The position numbers and the translations under genes are program-made. This document shows, one piece after another, positions 43,312 through 55,000 of a DNA stretch of 64,000 bases (positions are counted from its first letter, which is position 1; the number at the start of each line of letters is the position of its first letter). The notes under the pieces were generated by a model that saw only the letters and a list, made by a program, of their open reading frames with translations, ran no database searches and was not told where the DNA came from. The DNA is from Euglena gracilis. Its lineage: Eukaryota > Euglenida > Euglenophyceae > Euglenales. The stretch lies in the NCBI GenBank assembly GCA_039621445.1, contig CP154954.1:75776634-75840633 (forward strand), read 5' to 3'.

Positions 43312-43890
43312 TTGTCCAACGACCACTAATGTTCGTCTCTGACCGGGGGGGGGGGGGCGGTCGCTAAAATGGCCAATGTTCGTCTCCGACCAGGGGGGGG
43401 GGGGGGTCGCTAGACAAGCGGGGTGGACCCCAAGTCGGAGGAAAATTTGCCATAGATGTGGGTATATGGCCATTTTGGGGGTGTTTTTGGCCATTTATGC
43501 TATTTCTTGACTATGGTTGGCCACTTTTGGCCATTTTTGGCCATTTTTTGGGGCGCTTTTGGGAATTTTTAGGCCTTTTTGACCGCGTTTCGCCACGTTT
43601 GGTCGCTTTTGGCCACTTTTGGCAACTGTTAGTCACACTTTGCCCCCCTTTGCCCATTTTTTGCAATTTTAGGCTGTTTTTGGTTACTTTTGGCCATTTT
43701 TGCCATATTTTTGCTATTTTTTTGGCAACTTTTTGGACACCTTTGGCAATCCTTTGGCCATTTTAGGCCATTTTGGGTTATCTTTGACTGTTTTTAGCCA
43801 ACTTTTAGCAATTTTGGCCGAACCAACATCGTATACAAAAATTCGTCTCTGACCAGGGGGGTGGTCTTTAGACAAGCCCGGTCGTTGGAC
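43312..43890. repeat. TTGTCCAACGACC element, copy 1
   Basis: Left end: C-run, TTGTCCAACGACCACTAATG, then TCTGACC and a G-run. Right end: TCTGACC, G-run, GGTCTTTAGACAAGCCCGG and TCGTTGGAC, G-run. The interior is a degenerate TTTTGGCCACTTTTGGC array followed by CCGAACCAACATCGTATAC. About 580 bp, colinear over its whole length with 56073-56649. Confidence 0.9.
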
Positions 43891-45954
43891 GGGGGGGGGG
43901 AGATACTTGGGTAGGAGGGAAGGTGATCAGGAAACAAAGCAAGTGCGTACTTCATCAAATCCTGAAATACCTGCATGTGTGAGGATAGCCAACCCCCCCC
44001 AAAAAATAATAACCCCCCAAATAATAAATCTATTCTTCTAACCGACTTCGGCTGCCCTGCGACAGCCGTGAGAACAAGGGGACGAAGGAAAAACCTGCAA
44101 AAAAATGATGATAATGATAATGATAATGATGAAATGAAAATGAAAAAAATGATAATGTTGAAAATCAGAAAAGGAGATGAAATAAGTGAATTTTGCTCAA
44201 AAAATGCATGCAAACACGTTTGTTTATCTTGCATTATCTTGCATTATCTTTCCATTTTTCGTTTCTTCTCTGATTTCCCAGCGGTAGAATCTTAATAAAA
44301 TAAAGTTAATTCTGTGGTTTTTAACTTTTTTCGGTTGCAGATTTTTTGGCACTTTCTGGCTGTTTAGGAAAATGGACACTGTGTTTGATATGTTTTCTGC
44401 AATGCAAAGGAATTTCTGGGGAAAAATATTATAAATGATATAAATGAAATTAAATAAATGAAAAATAAATAAAATAAAAATTAAATAAATGAAAAAATCA
44501 GAAAATAATAAAATGAAAAAAAAGTGCACGGTGCACAGCACTTCAAAAAAAAAAATGTGCTGTGTGAGCTTAACCTTCCCAGAACCTCAATGAGATACAC
44601 TGATGTGAGATGAGAATTTATTTTTTAGAACAAGCATCAACTTTGCTGTAGGAAGGGGGGCAGCAAGGTGGCGAAAGCAAAAGCATGCAAAAAAAATGCC
44701 AATTGCACAAAAATTCCTTCAGCACCTCCTCGAAGTGAACACATTTCTGCATACAGTTGCATATGCTCCTTTCTGCAGCATCTCATGCTCAACTGGGCAG
44801 TCCTTCGATTGTCATGCTGAAGATTATTTGCTGATAAGGGAACTTTTAGAAAATCCTCAAAGAAACGTTTCAAAAAAGTGTTTTACATTCAGTTTGCTTG
44901 AGATAGGGCTAGCAAATTTCTTGATGCTATTCTTCTCCAGTGAAATGAGTCGACCATTCTCAATGAAGCAATCCGATCAATTAGCCTTTACTCGAACAAA
45001 GCAATTGACTCTTTGGCAGCCATGATATTCTTCGCCCAACGAGTACCTCGATGGGAAAATTGCTGCAGATGGATGTAATTGTCAGATGGATGGCATTCTC
45101 ACACTGGAACCATCAATCACAAATGAATGTTCCTGCCATGCCTCAGCAGCCACATCTAAACGGATTAAGCAACACCCTTTGTAAACCCCCCCCCAAAATA
45201 AGACCCAGGAATTATTATGGGGGGGACTTGTTTTTGGATGGGGTCAGATTATGCCCATTTTGTGGAACTGTAGCAGAAGTAGAATGAGTTTGGTGGAAGT
45301 GGATTGTGGCCAGGTGTATTTGCAAAAAAAAACCTGGGTGAGAACCGGGGGTGGTGCTTTGACAAGCAAAAAAAAAAACCGTGACTAAAAGAAAAACAGC
45401 AATTCACATCAAAAAAAAAATTCTCCTTCCTTTGGAGACCCCGTTGTTCAACTTAATGGCATTAAGATTGAAATATCAACAACGACTCACCTCACCAAAT
45501 CCCACTTCGCAAGGCATATCATAATCTTGGATCCTTTTTTGCAAATAAACACATGAGAAAAAGTGCTTTCTTGGAAGATGACAATTAAAAAGAGGGGTGA
45601 AGTGCTTTGACAGGGGAGGTGCTTAAAAAAAAGGGGGAGAGAATGCATTTCTTTAAAAAAGAAATGATTTGCAACATTTGTGCGTTTTCAGTTTCCATTT
45701 TTTGGTGTACAGCAGTTCCAGGTGGGCGACCTAGCCAGCCTAAATTTCCAAATATGAAGAAGTTGCCTACCAAAGATGAGATTCACCTTTTGTGTGTGTG
45801 CGCGTGTGTTTCAAGTGCCCCCAAATCGGCTACCCCTGCCTCTTCGCAGCAGGGAAAAAAACTTCAGATCAAATAATTTTCTTGACTTTTCTCAAAAAAA
45901 ATGATTTTTTTTGTTACTTCCCTATTGAGAAGTGACTGGGCGGTGTTGCTGTCA

Positions 45955-46020
45955 CTACATCGCCTTCAATTTCTGCAATGATCGTGTCAGACGAGCCAGC
46001 GATGCCTGAAGCTCCTCGCG
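45955..46020 (-). CDS. Dynamin gene last exon, GED end
   Basis: Acceptor CCTGGCGAAG, phase 0, stop TAG at 45955-45957. Encodes REELQASLARLTRSLQKLKA plus Met, the final GED helix with its R-x-E-L-x-x-x-L-x-x-L pattern. A few residues may be missing between the RPD end of the previous exon and REEL; an in-frame AHLLAK lies just upstream if another acceptor is used. Confidence 0.8.
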   Translation of the reverse strand, partial: REELQASLARLTRSLQKLKAM

Positions 46021-49000
46021 CTTCGCCAGGAGGTGGGCCCCATGCACTATTTGAGTGCGATGTTTGCTCTTAGTGTTATTTTTTGCGCGGTAATTTCCGG
46101 CAATTTTTTCACCACAATTGTGTCACTTGGGAAACAAAATTCAGCGTAAATTGTTCGCTTTTATCCCAACCTTGATAATAACACAGTACATAGGATAGGA
46201 TATGTTATTCTGTGGCATATTTCATGGTGATGCGATTCATGTGTGAAGCGGGAGGGGAAATAATGCATCGAAAAATGCAGACACACACACACAGACAAAT
46301 GGCAAAGCAGCCATTCTTTTGTTCCTTCCTCCATTCTTTCCTTCCTTCCTTCCTTCCTTCCTTCCTTCCTTTCTTCCTTCGTGCAAACAGATAGACAAAA
46401 AATTTACAGGCAACATGCATACTTGAAGTCATTTCACCTTCCATTTCAGATTCATCAGAAAAATTGTACAAAAAGAAAAAAAACTGCAGAAATATGAAGG
46501 GAAATTGCGGGAAAAACGCCGGAAAAAAATGCAGAAAACTCGGGAAAATGCAAAAATTTGCAGAATTGCAGAAAAACTGCGGTCATCTATCCCCTCAGGC
46601 ATGTTTGTACATATGTTTATATGTATGTATTTCCTTTTATCTGAAATTATGATTAAACGTTGGGGGAAAAAGTGCCATTTTCTTGCATAGCTGTGGTGAT
46701 AAAGTGTGCATATATCAATAAGAACGCAACCCGGAACATGAGGTTCCTCTGGAAAATTTGATTGTGTTGCAAAAGTAAAATATTTAAATTGCCGCTTCCT
46801 GCCCTTTGCCTTGACATCTGGCCGCTCCTCCATCAGGTGTTCGAGCTTGTCGCCGTCACTTCCGGTGTACTGCACAATGATCTGGTTGCCGAACGTCTGG
46901 ATGCTTTCAGACACCAAATGTGTCCGGATGTGCATGGGGATGGGCAAGGTGACAGCAACAACCCCGTTTCCTCTCCCTGATCATGTCACAGAATGCAAAT
47001 CGTCACAAAACCTTGCTTGAAAACCAGGGGGGAAATAACATACAGGGACACCTTAAAATGGGGCATTTATCCCAAAAAGCTTGAAAATGTTGACGGCAAG
47101 AGACAACACAAGCAACACCTTGGTCGTTGTCGCAAACCCTTTTGCAGACGACCTTCATGTACGCTGGGGGCAGAGGAGGGGCGGACAGGATTTGTTTTAA
47201 AAAAAAACATGCAGTCAGTGACGTTGACGCTGAACACTTGACTGCCCCCCCCCCCCCGTCGCTCGCTCCGGAAAAAAAATTATGGTTGAAAATTAAGCAG
47301 ACATTGAGAACCCTGGATATGAGTTGAGCCCCAAAAAAATTGGTGCAAAGCGCTGAAACTTTTTGGAAAAGAAATGTTTGTTATTCTTCATTTTTCATGA
47401 TTGCATTATTTGCAATTTATATTTTTTATTTTTCTTCGAGAGGGGAGGGTTATTTCCAAACTTAAGCAACCCCTTGGCGCACCTGATGAGACCTAAACTT
47501 GGGCAACCTCGTTAGCCAGCACCATCATTCCCCTATGCCCAACGACCAGGTAACCTCTGTCCTCCGACCGGGGGGTGGTCGTTGGGCAAGGGGTCAAAAA
47601 AATTGAGTCGGCGGGTACCTGGGACCCTGCAACACCCCCCAAAAAAGGCCTAAATCATCCTTCCAACATTTCGCGCCAAAATTTTTGGGCAATTTTGACG
47701 AATTTTTGTTCAAAAAGTGTCAAAATGACATTCTGGCCAATTTTGGGCCGATTTGAGGGGCAAAATTTTTCGGCCTGGCACTTCGCAATCGGACCCAAAC
47801 GTTGATTTCTCAAAACAAGGATGTTCCAGTTTTTGTTCACAGGGCCAGTGGGGCCAGCATTTTCTTCAACGTGGACCGTTAGGGCAGCAATGGAAATGCA
47901 GTAATTTAATTAATTAAATATGATTAATTATTATTTAATTTATTATTATTAATTTATTTATTTAATTGACATAATTAATTAATTTCAGTGTCACTGGCCT
48001 TTCTTGTGCAAGCCGGAGCACATCAAATCCTCCATCATGACACCAGGTCCTGAGCAGTCATTGCTGACTGCCGGTGCCGTTCCTCTGAGTGGCTTGCACT
48101 CTAGGAGGAGTGCTGGAGGTTTAAAGAATTGTTGCATAGAATCTTTTTCTTTCTTCCAGCTTTCTAAAGCGAACGAAAATTTACAGGGTCACCATCGAAT
48201 GAAAATTCACCAATCGCACTGTAGAAAGGAAAGTCAAATTCCAAATACCGCTGAAAAAAATGTCATTTTGGCCATTTTAACACCTTTATCCAAAAAATTT
48301 TGGTGCTCACGTTGTTCGGCCCAGGCCGGCTTCGCTGACTGGACCCAAATTTATTTTCCCCGTCGGGGGGGGGGGGGGGGCAGCTGGAAGAAACGGCGCT
48401 GGCTGACCCTGGAACCCCCCTCGGGGGGGTCAGGGTCCCCTCCAGCTTAAGAAAACCCCTACCTACTCCCCCCCCCGGGAAACTGTCACCTGACAGGTTG
48501 GCCGGTACCGGGGACCCTGACAACTTCCTATACTGACAGGTTGGCCAGTACCGGGGACCCTGACAGTTTCCCGGGCATGACAGTTTCCCGGGGGGGGGGG
48601 GTAGGTGCCATCGCAGCCATGCACAGTGTTGGCTGCACAGTGCTCTCGCCAGGGCATTCATGGACCGTCATGCATCACACTCCTTGAGATTGCTGGAATG
48701 AAGCGCAAAAGGGGGCGCGCCGACCAGGTTCCTACAACACCCCGCCAGGGGGGTGGTTGAACACACCGTGTCACCTGCAACCCCTGACCAGAGGGCAGTC
48801 GGTGTATGGGGGGTGGGGGCGCAGGCAATACTGGCGCCTTATTTTCAATTGAGAAGGCAACGGCGCACTGCAACCGGTCGAATGTGGACAAGTCCCCAGA
48901 TGGATAGCAAGTTCATGGGGGGTCACCCTCCAGGGGAATTAACTGTGCAACGTCAGTGGAAGGCAACGCCGGGACCTCCCCTGAGGAGGATGCACAGTTG

Positions 49001-52000
49001 CATGTACATCATCATCTTCTTGTACTGGTCCTCCATACACTGCACGAAGTTGGGGAAAAAGTCCTTGTCGACGTCATGCTTCGGCTTGGCGTTTTGGGGG
49101 GCCACCCCAGTCTGTGAAAAAAAAAACACCCAGTCACTTCCCAACTCCCCAGGGATGACACTGGGGGGGGGGGGACCCTCCCAACGCAGGGGGGTGCACC
49201 CCCCCCCCACCTCGAAACCAATGAGGACTGAGAAGGAATTTCGGTTCGGGCGTCAGCCGAGGGTGATGATGGTAAGGGTAGATTTTTGGAAAGAACGCTG
49301 AGCCCTCTGTGGAGTCCAGTCGGTTAAAGCGTCCGCACCTTTTTCCAAATTTGGACACTGGGTTTGAAAGTATTCAGGAAGGGAAAATCAACAAAAAAAA
49401 GCATGCAGATATTTTTGGAGGGAGCAAATGTGGAAGGCTCCAGGGAAAATACATCTTTGACCTTTCCTGGGCACAGCTCCAAAGGTGCTGCTGTCCTGCT
49501 GTCCTCTCTGTCCTGGCATATTCAATGAAAAACCCGCAGGAAAAAAATATGTGTAAAGAGTTAAAAGTTTCGGTAAAATTCACATTGGCACAAAAAAAAA
49601 TTTTATCCTGCCCCCAAAAAATGCCCATTTTTGACAGGTTTGGTGATTTTTATGGGAGCAAAATTAAGCAAAGAACATGTTTAAAATCTCGTTTTCCTCA
49701 TTGATGTGAAGTGCTGGGTAAAGTTTTTTGTTCGCAGGGAGACATGAGACACGGCTGAATGGGAACGTCCAGGGGGGTCAACCCCCCACCAGCTCAAGGA
49801 ACCCACCGGGGAGGCAGTCTAGTGAAAGCCTCACCTCAGCATGGTCGAGCTCGGCCTCCGTCACCCCGGCCTCGCGGAGGGGGGCCAGCATAGCAAGGGT
49901 GATCGGCTGCGGGGGGCCTCCCTCCCGGATGAGCTTGCTGTCAGAGGTGTTGAGGACCTGGGGGGGAGGGTGGGTGGGTCCTGGCCAACCCGGGGGGGGC
50001 GGGGCAGGGCAGAACGGGAAGGCCGGGGGGGGGGGTCGACCCCCCCACCACGCCCTCTGGGTGGGGGGGTCGACCCCCCACCAGGCATTTGCGTAAGGAC
50101 CCGGGGGGGGGGGGGCACTGGCTGGCCAATCGGCTAGACACTGGAAAAAATGGACTTGCGAGACCCCCCCCTCCCCCCTTAGTTGCACGAAGGCTTCTTG
50201 TCTGTTTATGGCCGGCGCTAACTTCGCTTCTGGCCCAGCTTGCTGTGTGGTGAGTGGGCCAGGTACCCCTTACACCAGTGCTCTTTTGTTGCTCTGCCTG
50301 GCCGGGTGAGCAACTCTGGTGTAATTCCAGCGCTGACATACACTCACCTTGTGTGGTTGGTGCGGTTCCCGTGGGTGGGTCTACACCTTTGCGCCCCAGT
50401 GCTGCTCTTGCCTCCTGCCCTCTTCCTACTTTTCTGTGTGGGGGATGCATGGCACGGGCACAACGCCATGACTTGAAAAATTCCAGTGTGGCCCCACGGT
50501 CCCGTGGCTTCGGTAAACCCGGGTCACCAAATCTCGGCCTTAGGGCGGGTGGCGGGTGGGTAGTGTGCTGCTGGGTACCAGTGGTTCCTTACATACTGGT
50601 ACCCGAGCTCCATGCCCTGTCTGGGGTTGGTTTGGGCGGTCCTCTGCCTCACGGGTGGGTCCCTCTCTGCTGGCTTCCCCTTTGGGGTTGGGTTGCTGGG
50701 GGGGGGGGGGTGCGCTCCTACCTACCCCCCCCCCGGGAAACTGTCGCCTGACAGGTTGGCCAGTACCGGGGACCCTGACAACTTCCTATACTGACAGGTT
50801 GGCCAGTACCAGGGACCCTGACAGTTTTCCGGGCGGGGCATTTCAAGGGAAAGTCAATGAAAAATAATGCAAAATGACCCTGACAGGTTGGCCGGTACCG
50901 GGGACCCTGGCAACTTCCTATACTGACAGGTTGGCCGGTACCGGGGACCCTGACAGTTTCCCGGGCGGGACCCTGACAGGTTCGGGCATGACAGTTTCCC
51001 GGGGGGGGGGGTAGGTACTAGGCCGGCGAGCCCAAAGGCCTCCCTACCATATCCCCCGGGCGGTCGCACAAAGCGCCATGCCCCCCTACAGAGGCATCGG
51101 AGTCACGTTTTCCGCTGCTGGCATTTGCTTAAGGGATTGCAGTACCCCCCGGGGGGTGCTGGACTGCAGCTAGTCCAAATTTGGCTAGTGGGATTTCTAG
51201 CAGACCCCCCCCGGAGGGGTCTGCTAGTAGGACCAGCCAGTGGAAATTTTTTTCCAGTGACCGGCACGAAGCGCTGGAAATTTTTTGGGACCCCCAAAAA
51301 GTCCCAAAATGCCCGTTTTTGGCCATTTTTGGGAATTTTTGGAACGAAATCAGCCAAAAAACCTATTAAAAACCTCATTTCCACCTCGGCGCGCAACGCC
51401 AGAGGAAAAAAATTTTCCAGTCGGGGGGAGTTTCCAGTTTAGGTGGTGTGTGGCAGAGGTGGGAACGTCGCCAAATCGAGGGTGCCCAAGGCCCTGAATA
51501 GCCATCGCTTTGGTGTCCGGGTGCCCCAGGTCTTGACTAGCCCACTCGGGTGCCCCTGGTGGCCTTGACCAACCCGGCCCACCCCTGTGGCCAGAAGGGA
51601 AAATGGGAGGAGTGAGGGGAAGAACATTTTTTTATTCACCACCACCACATTTTTTTACCCGGCACCAAGGCACCAGGAAAAAAATTTTGGGGCAAAAATT
51701 GGTGCTCCCAGAAATACGGAAAGGGGTGGTGGGGGGGTCGACCCCCCCCACCCTTCCTGTTGGGCTGATTCCCGTTCTGCTCTGGGGGGGGGGGGGGGTG
51801 GGGGGTTGGCTGAGTAAGTGCACTGCCACAGGTGGGTTTTTCATCAATTTTGGCACGAAGCACCGAATAAAAATTGACCCCAGAAATTGACCCCCAAAAC
51901 TGGGTAAAACCCCCCAAATGATACCCCCCAGGGTATCTTTTTTTTGAAGCCCCGAAGGCAGGGGATTTCTTAAGGATCCCCCGGGGGGGTCCAGCCCAGG

Positions 52001-55000
52001 GTTCGATATAAGGACAGGTGGGGGGGGGTGGTCCGGACCCCCCCTGCGGGCCAGGAGGGGGGGGGTGGGGGGGACCCCCCCCCCCACCTAAACAGGTGCG
52101 CGGTCAGGGTGGCCGAATTTCGGCCCAACGCAAAGCGCCGGGCCGAAAATTTTTGACCCCCCAAAACGACCAAAAGTACCATTTTGGGCACTTTTTGGGC
52201 AAAAATGTGCCAAAAATGCAAAAAAAATTTTCGGCGCGAAGCGCCGGAGGAAAAAAATGACCCTTTTAGGGAGGGTCCCGGGAACCCCCACCCCCAAGGG
52301 TCGGTCCGGACCCCTGGCAGGTGGGGGGGGGGGGGGTCCGGACCCCCCCCCTGCGGGCCAGGAGGGGGGGGGTGGGGGGGACACCCCCCCCCACCTACAC
52401 CATGTACGCCCTCCTTATATGAAACCCTGACCCTGGTCCAGCCTCCAGCTGCTGGCTGGAAATGAACTGCTGGCTGGACTCCCCCTGGGGATTGGGGGGT
52501 CTGGGGCTGGAAGGAGCTGGGCTGTGCTGGGTCGACGAAAAACAAATTTTTCCAAAAATAATTGCCATTTTCGACATTTTGATGGATGGAGCTAGATCAA
52601 GCCTGGGGGGGCTGTGATGGAGAAAGCTGTGATGAGGGGAAGAAACGCAGGCATAGGTGAGCTTGGCAGCCCAGTTGCAGTTGGCTGGCCAGCCTGCGGC
52701 CGGCTGGCCCGGCCTTCGGCCGGCTGGCCCAGCCTCCGGCCGGGCTGGACCCGACTTTATTTCACTCGACCCCCCCCCCTGGGGGGGCCCGAATTTGGGC
52801 TGCTGGCTGGATTTGAGCTGCTGACTGGCTGGACCCCCGGGGGTAGGGTACCCTCCGGCTTAAGAAATGCCCTGCCCGTAGGAGCCAAAATGACCCAAAA
52901 TAGGGGGGTTTTGGGTCATTTTTTTGAAAACCCCCCAAATAACCTTGTGGGGTGCTAGGTTATTGGAACCAACTTTTGGCCCTGCCCCCCACCAGGTTAT
53001 TTGAGCCCTTTTTTTCAGCACCGTAAAGGAATTTTGCCGAGAAAGGACCCCGCCAAGATTACTGGAACCATCTTTTTTTGCCCGTCCCCCCGCCAGGCTA
53101 TTTGGCCCCCGCCAGGAGCAAGGACCCCACCAGGTTATTGGGGGGGTGTTACTTTCTTATGAAATTTACCATTTTTTGGAGGCCATATGATCCAGAAAAA
53201 TCGATATTTTTTCGTGATTTGTTGTCAGAGATTGTGATTTTTTACCTATATTCTCAGGTCAAAATCTGGGCCTCGGCCCGAAACCTGGGGGGTATTAACC
53301 CAGTCGCCAAAGTCAGACCCGAGGGGGGGGGGTATTATTTATGGGGGGTATTATTTGGGGAGAGGGTTTACCACCAGCCCCCCCACCCCGTGCCCCCAGT
53401 GGGGAGGACCCCACAAAACTTTAAAAAAAAAATCTCTGGTTGTTGCGTGCGTCGACGGCAGCCTGGTCGAACGCGGTGATGAGCGTGCTGTACCATTCAT
53501 CGACGGCGGGCGCCGCCGCGAGAAACGGAAGCGATGCGGGCTGGAAAAGAACGGGAGTGCGATGAGCGGAAAGCGGGACTGAACTTCATTCTCCTGAACG
53601 ACGCGGGTCAGGCTTTTTGAAGACCCTCTGGGGGGGTTGGTGTTGGGGTCCCGGGGCCAACCTCCCCCCAGGCGTCCCAGACCAAGGCCCGGGTTTGGGT
53701 TTCGGGTCCGGAGCACCAAATAATTTTTGGGAAATGGCCTTAGACAGCCCGATTTTTTGGGGGGTTCCGCCAGGGGGGTCCCATGCTGGGCTGGGTGGGT
53801 GAGGGGGACCTTGAGCGCCAGGCTTCTTAATTAGAAGCCTGGCGCTGACACCAGCAAACATGGTCGGCCGGCCCAGTCGGCCGGGGACCCGGGCAAGCAA
53901 CGTTTTTCCAGGGGCAATTACAACTCAATGAAGTTCCCTGGCTGGTTCTTGCGTGTGCGGGGTATTGGGGAGCTTGCTGGGGGTGTTGCATCCCGTAACT
54001 CCGCCCAAGACTTTCCTGGGAAAGTGTTGAGCGATGGGACCGCCTTTCGATGTTGGGGTTTCTGTGAATATTGGCAGAATCCAAACGGGGGGATCCAGAC
54101 GGGACGTTCGCCGCCGCCACAGCTTCCGCGGCCCAAGACGACGACGAAAGGCACCTCCGCACCATGTTCGAAACGGCCCCGCCTCCGCGGTGGCACGCGC
54201 CCGGGCTTGCGTGTACGTGTTGGCCACCTCGGCCTGCACCACCGCCCGGACGTACCCCGCCCCCGCCCCGGCAACCTTGTCGACGACCTCCGCCGCCAAC
54301 TCCTTCACGGAGCTGGCGAGCAGCGGGTGCTCCCGGAACTTGCCGCGCAGGGCTTTGCTTGCGCCTCTCCCCGCCAAGACTCTATGGAACCGGGGTTTTG
54401 CTAAGGAACCTCCTGGGGGGGGGGGTCCCGTGGGCCGGCTGGAAACAGGTGCTGGCTGGAAAGGTGCTGGCTGAACCCCCAGGGCTGGGGGGTCCGGGGG
54501 GGGGGGTCCGGCCGGCTGGGAGCTTGACCCGGCAGATACCCAAAAATGCCCCAAAAATGCCCAAATCTGGCCCGATATTATTCAGCCAAAAAAAAAACAT
54601 GGAGGCGAAAAAGCGAAAACCACCCCTAAATGCCATTTCTAGCCATTTTAACACCTTTACTCAAGAAAAAAATGAAATTTTATGAAAAAAATGCGAATAT
54701 TTGCAAGAAGCACAAAAAAAACTGCGAAGGCCCAAAAAATGTGCTGAAAAAAGTAAAAAAAAAAGTTCGCAAAAAATGTGCGAAGTTTCCAGCAACAGAC
54801 CTACAAAAATAAGACCCAGTCTTTTGTTGCAATTCCCCTCTCCACAGTGTTGAATAAAGCTGGGCAACAGCCAGCAGGGCAGCGCAGTTTTTCACATTGT
54901 GTCTTTTTTTGCGCAACTTCACATTTTCCAAAATGCTACCAGGAAAAGGGGGCGTCACATGTTTGGATCCTTCTTGACCGCCGTGGGCCCAGAAAAATCT

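Larger units (their letters stand above)
39385..45954. other. Spacer between the dynamin and BAR genes
   Basis: No gene was found in 6.6 kb. Contains C/G tracts (39525-39545, 39730-39760, 40540-40558, 42535-42547), a pentanucleotide satellite at 41480-41705, the element 43312-43890, a GATAAT tract near 44108-44132 and a partial GCAAAA-type repeat at 44640-44790. The promoter of the BAR gene should lie here but no motif can be assigned. Confidence 0.6.
49958..53456. other. Dynamin intron dense in G/C-tract elements
   Basis: No exon is supported. Contains element 50724-51013, the 51150-51320 inverted relative of 13775-13935, the C/G-rich block 51963-52545 with a direct repeat, and the 53145-53369 element. 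The 50200-50700 stretch is GC-rich but lacks exon-like codon bias in any frame. Confidence 0.6.

Noticed and set aside
46334-46379. CRISPR-like regular repeats
   Set aside because: All regular repeats in the window are microsatellites or tandem units without spacers; no CRISPR array exists here.
50254-50751. 165-codon plus-strand open frame
   Set aside because: Composition is low complexity and it runs into the GGGAAACTGTCACC element.
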